A stretch of DNA of 64,000 nucleotides, taken from NCBI RefSeq assembly GCF_963576675.1, contig NC_088912.1, forward strand, positions 97,493,895-97,557,894, given 5' to 3'. A model generated the notes under the pieces. The model had not been told where the DNA came from. It saw only the letters and a list, made by a program, of their open reading frames with translations, and did no database searches. Made by a program: the position numbers and the translations under genes. This DNA is from Euphorbia lathyris (Eukaryota > Streptophyta > Magnoliopsida > Malpighiales > Euphorbiaceae). Positions 23,152-34,516 of the stretch are shown one piece after another. The first letter of the stretch is position 1. Every line of letters begins with the position of its first letter.

Positions 23152-23676
23152 ACCTAGGCATCGCTAACACCGCATCAGTGTTTGGTAAGACGGGGAATCA
23201 TGGGTTTGCTCTGCTAGCATCCATACTGTATGCTCCTTGATAAATCTCTTTGTCATAGCTACCCAATCGATCTTAACATACATTGGCAGCGACATATACC
23301 ACATCAGCGGTTCACCCATCAATGAATTACAAAACAAGCTAGTGATCTCTTCCTCTTTGAAACTCAAGGCTGTCATAGCCGACAAGTAGAAGTGAAGGTG
23401 CTCCATAGGGTCTTTATTGCCGTTATACTTGCTCACCCTCGGCAATGGACGCTTGATGGGTCCAATCTGCATTGCAAAGCGCTCCGCAGTTTTATCCTCA
23501 ACTCTCTGATACTTTTCAAGAAACAAATTCGACAACCGATCCCAATCGTGCTTGCAAAAGTCGGGCAATGAATGGAACCATTGCAAAGGCTCACCTACCA
23601 GCGAATGGTGGAACCACTGAGCAATTTCATCTACCCCGAAGGATTCAATAAACATGTCGTGCATATACTCACGCAA
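22700..23676 (-). pseudogene. Extra gag modules 2-4, frameshifted
   Basis: Three further Retrotrans_gag-like modules follow the main gag. Module 2 starts in the gag frame (LFSGGRDP) and continues in the 23676-23164 frame (REYMHDM...GEPLQWFHSLP). Module 3 is in the same frame (KYNGNKDPMEHL...GEPLMWYMSLP). Module 4 starts in another frame (MPRYGGYRDLVEHA, about 23115-23165) and ends in the pol frame (FPETLMGEALLWHQGL). Each shows the family pattern 'G..DP..H' followed about 40 residues later by 'G.A/P..W...LP'. At least three indels separate the frames. Confidence 0.7.
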
Positions 23677-25319
23677 GTTTCGGGATCCCTTCCTCCACTG
23701 AACAAACCCAAATTAGGCACGATAGTCCGAGACGACCCTTCTCCGGTCTCTTCGGCACTATCCTCGTCATATGGTGCTCCACCATCTGATCCTTCCTCCA
23801 TTGGTTCATCCTCTTGTTCCTCACCCAAGAAGGACACATACAGACCATTTCCTACATTGCTTCTTTCGACGGAGTCCAACAACTCCTCTACATCTTCCTC
23901 AAAAGATTCCATCACCACAGTTTCCGTCAAACCAGCTCCGATCATGCTCACCCTATGATTAGGCAATGGATTGCGCCTAACGGAGGGGTTTGCTGACGAA
24001 GGATCAGCTATCTTCTTCTCCTCAATCAAATCTTGGATTTCGTGTTTCAGCCTCTCGCAATTCTCAATCGTATATCCATAACTGTTGTGGAATTCACAAT
24101 ACCCTCTAGCCTGAATCTGCGGAGTAGGTTGAGCTTTGTTATACAGGGTAAGGGCTTTCAACAACCCCTTCTTCTGCAGATGTTCAAAAACTTTCGCATA
24201 GGTCTGATCGAACTTGGCGAACCGCCTCTTTTCGATAGCATTAAGATCAACCACTTTCACTGTCGCAGATTCCGTACTCGCGCTAGGCCCTCCGGCACTA
24301 TATCCAGACTTCGTCCACTTGGTATAAGCTTTCTTCGGCTCCCCATCGCCTTCGAAAGTCAAGGCACAACTATACATCTGATTGAAATCTGTGAACGGCA
24401 TATATCTCAACTCATTCTTAATATACGGCAACGTATTGCCAATCACCATTCGGATCTGATCTTGCTCAAGCGGCTTCTGTTTCATGACCACGGCCTTAGC
24501 CCTCCATCTCTTCACGAAGTCTGAAAGGGATTCCCCAGTCTGCTGCTTAGTGCTCTCTAACTCTTTCAAAGTGACTTCCAGCATGGTGTTAAAGCTATAC
24601 TGAGCGATGAATGACTTCGCCAACTCCTTCCAATCCTTCTTTGTCACCATTGGTAACGCATGGAACCATGTGAGGGCAGCCCCCTCTAGGTAAGTGTTAA
24701 ACAGCCCCAAGACTTGATCCTCGGTCAGGATCATGTGCTTCATTACCGCAACGTACTGATTCATGTGAGCGGTGGGATCTCCAGTTCCATCGAACTTTTT
24801 CATGTCAGGGAGCCGGAATTTCAGAGGCAAAGCTGTTGCTGTCAAGCAATTTTTCAAGTTATAGAAATCTTGACTCCCGGAGCTTCCTCCGCGCAAGTCC
24901 TGCACTTCCTGTGTGATGTGTTGCCTCCACTCCTCTTCCTTAGCTTTCTCCTTCTCTAACTGTTTTCGGACATAATCCTGATAATCCTCCTCATTCCCAA
25001 AGCGAGGGCCATCGTTCACCTCATTCTCAGCACGCTTACTACCACTCTTGTTGTCCTTTAGTGCTAACTCAGCTAGCTGGGCCAAGATCGCGGCCAGCTG
25101 GTCGTTGATATTATTCACAGAATTCTCCAATTCAGCCACCTTCTCGTCAGTTGCAGACATACTGACGGAAGACTGAGTATACTCGGATGAAGACGATTCA
25201 GAAGCCACAACTACTGATTCAGAACTGTCTACTCGCAACTGATCAAACTGTCTGACAAGCCGATTACTCTCGCGAAACCACAACCACTTAATGATGACGT
25301 CTGCGCGAACGGTATCCAT
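23631..25319 (-). CDS. Tat gag protein (main module), 562 codons
   Basis: The frame starts MDTVRADVII at 25319. A Ser/Glu-rich N-terminus and a short coiled coil (about residues 60-90) precede a Retrotrans_gag domain (about 170-320: KFDGTGDPTAHMNQY, AALTWFHALP, SFIAQYS). A C-x2-H...C finger typical of Tat gags follows (CEFHNSYGYTIENC, near 410). Gag forms the virus-like particle. The frame ends at 23631 just after the start of a second gag module, apparently by a frameshift. Confidence 0.85.
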   Translation of the reverse strand: MDTVRADVIIKWLWFRESNRLVRQFDQLRVDSSESVVVASESSSSEYTQSSVSMSATDEKVAELENSVNNINDQLAAILAQLAELALKDNKSGSKRAENEVNDGPRFGNEEDYQDYVRKQLEKEKAKEEEWRQHITQEVQDLRGGSSGSQDFYNLKNCLTATALPLKFRLPDMKKFDGTGDPTAHMNQYVAVMKHMILTEDQVLGLFNTYLEGAALTWFHALPMVTKKDWKELAKSFIAQYSFNTMLEVTLKELESTKQQTGESLSDFVKRWRAKAVVMKQKPLEQDQIRMVIGNTLPYIKNELRYMPFTDFNQMYSCALTFEGDGEPKKAYTKWTKSGYSAGGPSASTESATVKVVDLNAIEKRRFAKFDQTYAKVFEHLQKKGLLKALTLYNKAQPTPQIQARGYCEFHNSYGYTIENCERLKHEIQDLIEEKKIADPSSANPSVRRNPLPNHRVSMIGAGLTETVVMESFEEDVEELLDSVERSNVGNGLYVSFLGEEQEDEPMEEGSDGGAPYDEDSAEETGEGSSRTIVPNLGLFSGGRDPETCVSICTTCLLNPSG

Positions 25320-27239
25320 TAGTATGTATGCATGGTTTTATATGCATGATTCGTGGTGTGTGCGTTTATTTATTTACGATTATAAGATAAGAAGAACAAA
25401 CGTTAGTTCTAATTACACGTATCACAACATCTCTCTTCCACCCTTATTCCTCCACACACTCGTTGGTCCAGGTCTCTTTCCTAGGATTTTGGTTTTTTGG
25501 CTCACATTGCGGTCCAGGGGACGCGTGATGCCGTCGATTATTGCGGGAGAGTAAATCAACCATCAGACAATACAGTTCGTTTTGACGTATCCATATTCAG
25601 TGACTAAGAAATCGACCAAGTTGGATTGTCCTTTCAGAATAACTCGTCTTTTGTCCTTTCGCGAGACGCGTTAATTCGGGTTTTGACTCCCTTTGAGCGC
25701 ATCTCGGTTTTTAGACATGGTTCGAGTTATTCTTTTAGTCCAATCGTTCGTTATTGTCAATGACTCGTTCCCTTTTATTCGCGTGGGTTCATGTCTCGAT
25801 TTTTGGGTTACAATGGGATCTTTTTGGATTTTATCGAGAACATAACCATGCGTTTGTTTAGTGATGGAATCACTTTTGGATTTATTTTAGGGAACGGATT
25901 CATTGCGTAACGTGTTTGTTTTTAGCGTTGAGATTCCGTTTGCTCATTTTGCTACATGAAAAGACGGCGAGTCTTATTTGAGCGCACAATAATCTTTCGG
26001 CTAATTACAACTCTTTGTTCCTCCCAATCCACGGGATATATCATCTCAGTGTGGTTATAGAAAATCAACGTTTCGTTGAATCGCATGTTTATTCGAAGCG
26101 AGGATATCACCGTTTTCCTTCCTTTAGGCGCGAATTTAAGCAAACACGTATATCGGGCCATATTTCTTGCAGTTTTGGTAACGGTCGAAATGATCGAGTC
26201 GCTAGTCAAAACCCGCAGTCTCGTCCATATGGCGCAATTATATGGTTTGGCTTAATTCGGCTTCGAGATTTTAAACGGGGTATACTCTCGTCCGAGGCAC
26301 GTATTCAACGATATTGGTTTATTTTCTTTAACTACTCGCGGGATTAACATATATCGTAGATTCAGAATGATTTTGGTCGATTAGTTCATTTTTCTTTTCT
26401 TTATTTTCTTAGTCATCTGCACGGGCACATCCATTTCTCTTAAGAACGACACGAGGCATAACGTAAAAGCTCGTCTTTCATTCGGAAGGGACGGGCTACT
26501 TGTGCGAAACTTTTCACGTTACGACAGGGTCATTCGAAACAGAAATGTTCTTCGTTTTCGTTTCGTCATGATCTCGTTTTATCCTAACTTATTTAAAGAA
26601 TGTGAATAACGGCTACCGTTAATATAGTCTTTTGTATCGAAATGTAACTATCCTTAACACCGAACCGATTCATACTAATACGTGCTTACGTCATAACGTA
26701 TTTCCTAAACACGTGCCTTCGTCGGGACACCGAAAGGGACAAGGCGGGTCGCACATGTTCATTCATATGAGATGACTAAGGCGTCTTTAGTTCAAATCGT
26801 TTCGATGTTTTAGGGTAATTAGTATGTCGATTCATGAGTATATATTAACGTATCGTCTCATTTTCTTTACATAATTTAGGATTAGACACGTATCATGGCG
26901 GTTTGAAAACACGAACTGATTCATTTATCACATCAAAAATAGTAACGGGTAATCCTATGGAAACTTCTAAGGCTACTATATGCTGACACGGCTGACCGCG
27001 GGACCTCACAGGACCGCACAGATTCGCCCCTAACGAATGGATGGGGACCCTCTGGCGCCTTACTGTAAGGGGGACCTTACGCTAGCCTCTTTCGAGCGAC
27101 GAATGGACTCTCGCTAGAGGTTTCGCGGAAATTACCCAAAGGGTTTGCAATAATGCTCGTGAATGCATACGAAAAGAAGTAAAATGATCCGTCCCCATTA
27201 AGGGCTTAGTGCATGCCTTCCGGAATCAAATTTCTCGCT
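25320..27239 (-). other. Tat 5' leader (untranslated)
   Basis: About 1.9 kb between the PBS and gag. Only short ORFs are visible and none resembles a known protein. Long leaders are usual in Tat/Ogre elements. Splice signals were not resolved. Confidence 0.7.
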
Positions 27240-27257
27240 TCCCCAGCAGAGTCGCCA
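27240..27257 (-). other. Primer binding site, probably tRNA-Arg type
   Basis: Minus-strand TGGCGACTCTGCTGGGGA lies 2 bp inside the 5' LTR end. It would pair with a tRNA 3' end ...CAGAGTCGCCA, consistent with a plant tRNA-Arg whose acceptor stem begins GACTCTG. The tRNA identity is inferred, not searched. Confidence 0.75.
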
Positions 27258-27259
27258 CT

Positions 27260-30200
27260 TGTTAGATGAGGTGCCGCGGCCTAATCTCCCGGGCGGACCG
27301 GGGGGTGGACAACCTCATGGCGACGTAAGCGGTGATTGGCGCCGAAAGCGACCAATCGTGGAATCAAGCTGCTCGGTAGGACCAGAGCTCGGAGATATGG
27401 AAGAGTCGCCACCCACGAATGGGAAAATGAACACCGTTCCCTTGCGGGAGACCGGTGTGGGTTCGGGAAACTTAGGTACGAGCCGAGAAGGCTAGCTCAT
27501 TTCCGAAGAAAGGCTACTAGGCACCCCGACATCGCCCGGTTATGAACCACCGGCCTCCTACTCAGCATGTTAGGCGATAACGGACTAATCGTATACTTCC
27601 TTAAGTTTAAAATTCATTTGAAACCCTTTTCTTTCTCTTTTTAGAAACCGTTTTGAGCATATGATATTGAAACGCCACATCAGTAAAGAATCACCCATTT
27701 ATGTTTATACATACACAGAGAGGGGGGAAAAGAAGTGATTTATTTACAACCGTATTTAAATGTTATGTTGTGTGTTTATTCTATACTAACTTATTTCCCC
27801 AAAACGAGTTTATTTACATGGTTCGCACCTTAATCGTCGTTGGAACGATTTAGGTGCGTTTTAAAACCCCGTTTGATGAAGTTTACCCGAATCGCCGTTG
27901 GAACGACTCGAGTATTTGAAAACGTTAAAGTAAAAGCCTTTTAATAAGAAAACGTGGTTAAACATACAAGTCAATTTTATTTTGTACAAATTCATTAAGA
28001 AAGCGATTCAAAATCTCCATTATTAACAAAGAAAACGATTTTGATTACAATGTTCGCTTAATCCGTCGTTGGAACGGACTAAGGTTTTAAAACGTGGTGT
28101 TTTGAAGACGATTTGAAATATCAACAAAAATGACTCTATTTATCTACATTAGAAATCTAAGAAAGCTCATTAGCTTAAATAATTTAATTGAAAACTCTCT
28201 TTTTGTGATTTATTTTCCCCACTTATTTAATGGACTCTCTAACTATTATAATTACCATAAGGCACTTATTTAAAGCAAGATTTATAATCAAACAAGGCCC
28301 TTTTGAAACATGGACCCATGAATGGGCCCAAAAGAATAGAGGAAATAATTTAGACATATATATATATACAAGTAAATCAAAAAGGAGGATATGAAAACCC
28401 AAAAGTTAATATAAGAGGAACTTTATGTATATGGAAATAATAGGTACTATATACTTATATTTTAAAAATGCTAAAGCAATAAGTAAATCTTATGGATAAG
28501 AAAATAATATTTACCCAAAAATAACTTCCTTCAATAATTGACAAAATAACCCAAATGTTCCCAAAACTATACATATATGTACATAATTAATATAGTTTAA
28601 ATACCAAAAATGACATATACTAATATCCATCCATCATTTCTCAAAATATCAAATAACTAATATTTAAACATAGCCTAAGTTAATAAAAAGGAAATACTTA
28701 TATATATATATTTATACTTATATTATAAAATAAAATAAAAATGATATACCAATATTCTAAAATAAATGTATATACTAAAATTCTAAAATAATTTGAAAAA
28801 CATGTATTACATAATTATATATATATATACTAAGGATTAAAAGTCTAAAAGTTAAGAAAAAGGGAACGAAATGACATTTTTTACATTTTGGCAGATTTAC
28901 CGACGGAAGATCCGTCGGTAAACAGCCTTTAGTGACAGAATTGGCAAATTACAACAGCACTCCCGTATTTCCCAGATTTGTTCAAAAGCTTTAAATTAAA
29001 TCTAATTCAATCGTTTTGGACTTCCGAACTACCAAAGATGGATCATAGTCGAAAACGGAAGTTCCTAAAACGATGTTTTTATTTTAAAACGTTATTTGGA
29101 AACCTCTTTTACATTAAAAAACTTATGATTACAACATTTTCGATACCCGAACTACCTTTTTATCGGATCACGATTCGTATTGGGATATCCAAAACGAGGT
29201 TTTTATTTTAAAACAAAACCGAATTTTATTTAACACGAAACGAAAATGAAATAAATGCGCTAACTAAATAAAACGTGACAAAATAAATAAATGACTAAAG
29301 GAATAAAAACTATAGCATAAAAAATAAATAGAAGGAGAGAAATAAATTAAATAAAATAAAGAGTCTAGTCCTCGGATAATACCTTTGATTCGGTATCTGA
29401 CAGTCGAAGCCGATTGATTCCACGAACCGCGAGCTCCCGATTTTAATAAAAATTTAGTAAAAATTGAACTTAGGAAATTTGGAATTTTTGAGAAAAAAAA
29501 ATATTTTTCTCAAAAAAAAATCCACTCTCTCTCTCTCTAAAAATGTTTAGAGTGAGAAAGTTTTCCTCCCAAAAGAAGGCCCCCTCTTCACCTTGGGATC
29601 CGTACCCTTATATAGGGAAACGGATCCCGGAACAATGGGCGACGCCCAAAAATAATTGGGCGTCGCCCATTGTGGTTGGGCGGCCGCCCAACCTAGTGTT
29701 GGGCTACCGCCCAACCTTGTTGGGCGGCCGCCCAACAATGTTGGGCGATCGCCCAACTTTCGTTGGGCGATCGCCCAACGGCGTTGGGCGAGCGCCCAAC
29801 GCGAGGTTGGAAGCCCGCGCCCAACCCTCGTCGGGCGTCTGCCCGACGCGTTGGGCGTTCGCCCGACGTGGTTGGGTGCCCGCCCGGCGACCCTCGGGGC
29901 GTGCCCCGCGCCGTCGGACGCGTGCACTCCGTGGCCGCCGAGCGCGCGTTCCGCGCAGCTAGACGCTCGCACGTCGCGGCCGCCGAACGCGCGCCTCGCG
30001 CTGCCAGACACGTGTGCTCAACGGCCCACGAGGGCGCGCACCGTCAGCGGTCCCAGGCATTGCTCGGGCGTCGAGAGCGTGCCACTCGCGGTGCGTCCGA
30101 CGGACGCCGCACGCACGTCTCGAGCCGTCAAGCGGGCGTTCGACCATCGTCGTCCGCGTGCGGGATGCCGTTGCGTGCCCGCGCCGTGCCGTTAATTTTC

Positions 30201-30304
30201 CTCAGCTTATTATTCTTTATATATTTTTCAAAACTTTCGGAATCAATCGCTTCGACCGTCTTGTTTCAGGTTTTCGTCACAGGTCCTCCGACTCGGTGTC
30301 TACA
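27260..30304 (-). repeat. Tat 5' LTR (3045 bp)
   Basis: It is the partner of 9431-12453. It is 22 bp longer because of one additional palindromic unit near 29745. It directly adjoins the PBS. Confidence 0.95.
29607..29614 (-). promoter_or_regulatory. TATA box of the Tat 5' LTR promoter
   Basis: TATATAAG on the minus strand. Transcription should start about 30 bases further, near 29580, so R and U5 would span about 2.3 kb. Confidence 0.65.
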
Positions 30305-30309
30305 GCGGG

Positions 30310-30762
30310 CATAGAGCTCGGAGAAGAACGGCTTGGTCTTTGATTAATATAGGTCGGAGGTACATAGGTTGTTCCAGATACCCCAATGACGATGCGTGTC
30401 GTTTTTTCGACTGGATTGATCCACCTGTATGTGCTAGAGGAAGAGACGTTATGAAAGAGATGAAATTGACAATCAACAAGTTCGAGGATGAAATCGAGCA
30501 ATACCATGGTCGTGAGGTTGAACTGCAAACTGAAATTAGTAAATTAGCAGAGAAGAATAGGGAGTTGGAGGAGCTTAATGCTTGCAAAAATGCAGAAATC
30601 GTCTACTTGCAAGGCATATTAGACCAGTACAAGAACACAAAATTCCATTTCTCAAAGGCTTGGGTAGTAGTTGTGATCTTGTGTTTCGTTGCTTTCTTGT
30701 GGTTTAGTTTCACAAATGTTAGGGAAAAAGATGAGCTAGCCAAGATTGGCATCATGCCTTGA
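30310..30762 (+). pseudogene. GRF zinc-finger gene, 3' part, with coiled coil and TM anchor
   Basis: This continues in frame from 9430. NIGRRYIGCSRYPNDDACRFFDWID supplies the GRF core and the last two cysteines; what follows is a Glu/Lys-rich coiled coil (about residues 75-135 of the joined 175-aa product) and a hydrophobic segment AWVVVVILCFVAFLWFSF (about 141-160), ending with TGA at 30762. So the ancestral protein was a tail-anchored GRF protein. It is intact apart from the retrotransposon in the finger. The last six codons of the retrotransposon-adjacent ORF are spurious. Confidence 0.78.
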
Positions 30763-31307
30763 TGTAACTGTTGTTTGAATGAATGAAAATGGGTTTTTTG
30801 TGTTCATTGTGTGCTAATTGTCATTTGCTTTTTCGGTCATTTTTGGTTTAAATTGCTAATTCAATTGTTGCTTCAATACGATAAACCAGAGATGTAATTG
30901 TTGTTTGAATAAGTTTGTGGTAATTGTGAAGTAGTTTATGTATTAGTTTGTGCCCTTTAATTGACACAGATGTAATGGTAAATCCGAAGAAGATCCGTAA
31001 AACACAAATGTAATACAAAAAGTCAATAATATGTGTAAACCATTTTGTCATTCATGTACCTGATAAATACACAAAGATGTTGTCCAAAATACACAAAAAT
31101 ATGTCCAACTATGCAGGACACAAAAACCTATTACCCATATACATGACACAAAAACATGTCAAAATTTGACAATCACAAAAACATGTCCAAATTTGACATT
31201 CACAAAAACATGTCCTAGCCTTCACAATCACAAAAACGTGTTCACCATTTACATCAACCAAATACTTGTGAAACATTTACATGACACAAAATACATGTCA
31301 CTTCTGA
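30763..31307. other. MULE spacer between convergent genes
   Basis: No gene. From 31080 to 31300 a loose repeat of 'cacaaaaacatgtccaaatt' occurs about seven times. 'attgttgtttgaat' recurs near 30765 and 30898. Confidence 0.6.
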
Positions 31308-34300
31308 TTATGGTGCCCCCGCACCCAATCTTGTTGCCATTCCTTCTAGGCATGATGTCCTCCTAGAACGCATAAGCCTACTTGTACCTGCTTCTTCAGA
31401 ATCATTACTTCTTGGTGGTCTAAAATGATATGTAGGCACTGATGTGGTACCATCTTGAAAATGGTTTGTCCGTCCTCTACCACGACCCCTACTTGTACCA
31501 CGTCCCCTACCACGGCCTATGTTTGATGTTGGTTGACTTTGAGCAATCCTTGCTCCTGCATCTAAATTTACATGTTGCTGTGGGGTTGGTTGACTAGCAC
31601 TTGCACCCTGGGCCATCCTCTGTCTGCCACTCCTACTTGGACTCAACTGTAACAACCAATGCAGATAAGTTAATACACAATTTGAATTGGGAAGCATAAG
31701 AAACCATAATACAACAATTACCTGTGCTCCAGTTCTTCTAGCATTTTCTCTTCGCATCCTTCTTTGCCATGGACTCTCACCAGTTACCCCTGCTTTACAA
31801 CCTCTAGCATTGTGGCCAATTTGGTTGCATTTACCACACTTAACAACACCTCCAGCCCTAGACACCTTAAATGGATTTCTTGGCTCATTAACCCCTCCGA
31901 TTCTTCTCTTTCTTGGCCCGCCAGGTGGTTTTTGAACTATCCATGGATGGATATCAGGGTAATTGGTCCTATCCCACTCTTCATGTGATGGGACTGGCCT
32001 GAATGGATGATTGTACACTGCTATATATGTATCCTTCAAAAAATATTTGTCAACATATTTTTCTGGTTGCTCCCTGTGCATGTAAATGGCAGCAATAGCA
32101 TGCTTACACGGAATACCAGATAATTCCCATCTTCTACAAGTACACGTATGAAGATTCAGATCAACAGCAACTGTCTTATCAAAAGTGGTCACCTCATACA
32201 GTTTATCCCCAGCAGTAGTGCAGAAGCAATTCCTACTTTCAACTTTCAGTTTCTCCAAATGCTCTTGATATTTTGGACAAATTTCCCCTTTATATTTCAA
32301 CATTCCACACAATTTGATGTAATGTCTCTTCATACACGCTTTCCTAATAGTTTCCAAACATGAGACTATCGGCAAACACCTAGCTCCTTTGATAAATGAA
32401 TTGAATGATTCAGCCATGTTGTTTTGAAGGACATCAGACTTAGTCCTTGTGCTGAAATGGCATCTAGCCCACGTTTTTGGATCATGTCCCATGACCCAGT
32501 TATACGCATTCTCATCATAGTCTTTCAACTTATTCATGTTATATTCCCACAGCTTAATTGTGCCAGCCCCTGCAGCCGCCCATAGCATATCTTTGTATTC
32601 AACCCCTTTGAAGCGCAATTTCATGTTTTCATACATATGTTTAAGGCAGAACCTATGCTCCACATCTGGCATAAGCTCTTTGAATGCTTCAACAAGTTCC
32701 ATTCTTCATCATCCCTAAATTCTTCTAGGTACTTCTCAGCAATGAATTTGCTTGTAATTAAATGGTTATCATACTCCCTCGGACAACTGTGATCTGGTTT
32801 AAATGATTTTATCATAAAGGTACGACTATCACCAACTTTAGATGCCCTTATGTAAAAGTCACAAGCTGGGAACTTGCACCCAACCACCACAAAATCCTTG
32901 CAATTCTTCCTATAGTGATATGAATACCCTTTACCAACAGCCCATGATCTTAAAGCCTTCCTAAACTGGTCAGCAGAGACAAACCTCATACCAAGACTTA
33001 ACTCAACATTCATGTTCTCCCTGTATTGAGCACTTGGATCATGCCTCTCATTGTCTGAGCCATGTAGACTTTCCAATTCATCGTCTAAATCAGGAGCGGG
33101 TTCATTAAATTCTTTGAGGTTCTCTTCGTCCAGCTCTTCGCCTACTGTGGACTGTGGCTTATTTGTTGTTGCAGTTTGAGGTTGTGGCTCATCCCTTGTT
33201 ACAGGCTCTTGCTCAGTTGGCTCATTTGTTGTTGCAGGTGTAGGCACGGATTGTGGTTCATCACCAAACAACGAGCAATCCTCATACTCAAGTGACACAT
33301 CCTCACCTAGACTAACAACATCAATTTCTGAACCCTCAACATAATCACTGTCATCGGAATCTTCAACATCTCTACAATCCATTCTTGACCCCATATACAT
33401 ATCATCTCTAACGTATTCATCTTCATCATCATCACTAACAGACCCATTGTCATGCATCATTTCAGCCCCTACATTACCCTGCATCAACTCATCCCATTCC
33501 TCATCATCCCCTTGATTAGTAACTCCATCCTTAGCCCCTAGATTATTCCTCATCTGAACATCCAATTCCTCATCATCCCCTTGATCAGTAACTCCATCCT
33601 TAGCCCCTACATTATTCCTAATCTGAACATCCCATTCCTCATCATCCCCTTGATCAGCAACTCCATCCTTAGCCCCTACAATACCCTGCATCAACTCATC
33701 CCATTCCTCATCATCCCCTTGATCAGCAACTCCATCCTTAGCCCCTACAATACCCTGCATCAACTCTTCCCATTCCTCATCATCCCCTTGAGCAGCAACT
33801 CCATCATTAGCCCTTACATTACCCTGCATCATCTCATCCAATTCCTCATCACCCCCTTGAGTAGCAACTCCATCATTAGCCCCTACATTACCCTGCATCA
33901 TCTCATCCAATTCCTCATCAACCCCTTCAGTAGCAACTCCATCATTAGCCCCTACATTACCCTGCATCATCTCATCCAATTCCTCATCAACCCCTTCAGT
34001 AGCAACTCCATCATTAGCCCCTACATTACCCTGCATCATCTCATCCAATTCCTCATCAACCCCTTCAGTAGCAACTCCATCATTAGCCCCTACATTACCC
34101 TACATCATCTCATCCAATTCCTCATCAACCCCTTCATCACCATTTCCACAACTATCAGCCCCTTCCACAACCTGCGGTTCAGCATCAGTCATATCCACAT
34201 TGAGTGGTGGGCTAAGGGATTCAAAATAGATATCCCATTCTGAATGATCCTTGTTTGCTATACACATGAAGGCTACGTTCTTATCATCCACTATCTCTTC

Positions 34301-34516
34301 ATATGCGATCTCACCAGTTAAACCAATTACATGATACCAGATACGGCATCCATGTCTACACCCCAAGTCCCTGTAATACCCTAAAAGCTGAAAAAAGGAC
34401 AACAAATCTTTATCCACATCAACCTCTGCCACATCCCCTCCAACATACTCCATAGAATCATCATACGATGACCATTTCCCCCCATAACGAAGTACCAGGG
34501 TTATAAATTCAGCCAT
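31308..34516 (-). pseudogene. mudrA-like MULE transposase, core deleted
   Basis: From ATG 34516: a PB1-like domain (residues about 1-90), an acidic region of ten 23-residue repeats (about 130-350), a MuDR N-terminal DNA-binding domain (GMRFVSADQFRKALRSWA...CPREYDNH), then an abrupt junction near 32700 to VEAFKELMPDVEHRFCLKHMYEN, the late part of the MULE domain. The NNMAESFN block carries the probable catalytic Glu. A SWIM finger (CTCRRWELSGIPCKH) and zinc knuckle (CGKCNQIGHNARGC) follow. The segment with the two catalytic Asp residues is missing. A TAG (34100-34102) also replaces CAG in a repeat unit. A 75-bp GT-AG intron (31647-31721) lies near the 3' end. Confidence 0.85.
33460..34135 (-). 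repeat. Coding 69-bp minisatellite in mudrA
   Basis: Ten in-frame units encode variants of DEMMQGNVGANDGVATEGVDEEL (23 residues). Units near the 5' end are almost identical, while those near 33480-33650 have diverged. One unit has the CAG to TAG change. Confidence 0.9.

Larger units (their letters stand above)
9431..30304 (-). mobile_element. Ty3/gypsy Tat-lineage LTR retrotransposon, 20.9 kb
   Basis: This is a complete element on the minus strand: 5' LTR 27260-30304, PBS 27240-27257, leader, gag-like region (25319-about 22700), pol (ORF 23151-17932), an antisense PMD gene (14435-17449), tandem arrays (12640-14003), PPT 12454-12468 and 3' LTR 9431-12453. The 5-bp duplication GCGGG is at 9426-9430 and 30305-30309. 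The Tat assignment rests on the second, archaeal-type RNase H after the first, the C-x2-H...C gag finger, the large size, the antisense ORF and the 3' tandem repeats. I counted about 47 base differences plus one 22-bp indel between LTRs, about 1.5 percent, suggesting a fairly recent insertion. gag is frameshifted, so this copy is probably not autonomous. Confidence 0.95.

Noticed and set aside
18523..24959. Plus-strand ORFs across gag-pol
   Set aside because: Shadows of the minus-strand gag and pol frames. Only the PMD gene at 14435-17449 has its own domain match and splice structure.
9431..30304. Endogenous virus (envelope-bearing or pararetroviral)
   Set aside because: The extra gene has no envelope features. 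It is antisense, spliced and PMD-like, and the element has LTRs, PBS, PPT and Tat-type pol, so it is a plain Ty3/gypsy retrotransposon.
33581..34243. Plus-strand 220-codon ORF opposite the mudrA repeats
   Set aside because: It is the reverse of the coding minisatellite; the repeat keeps the opposite frame open.
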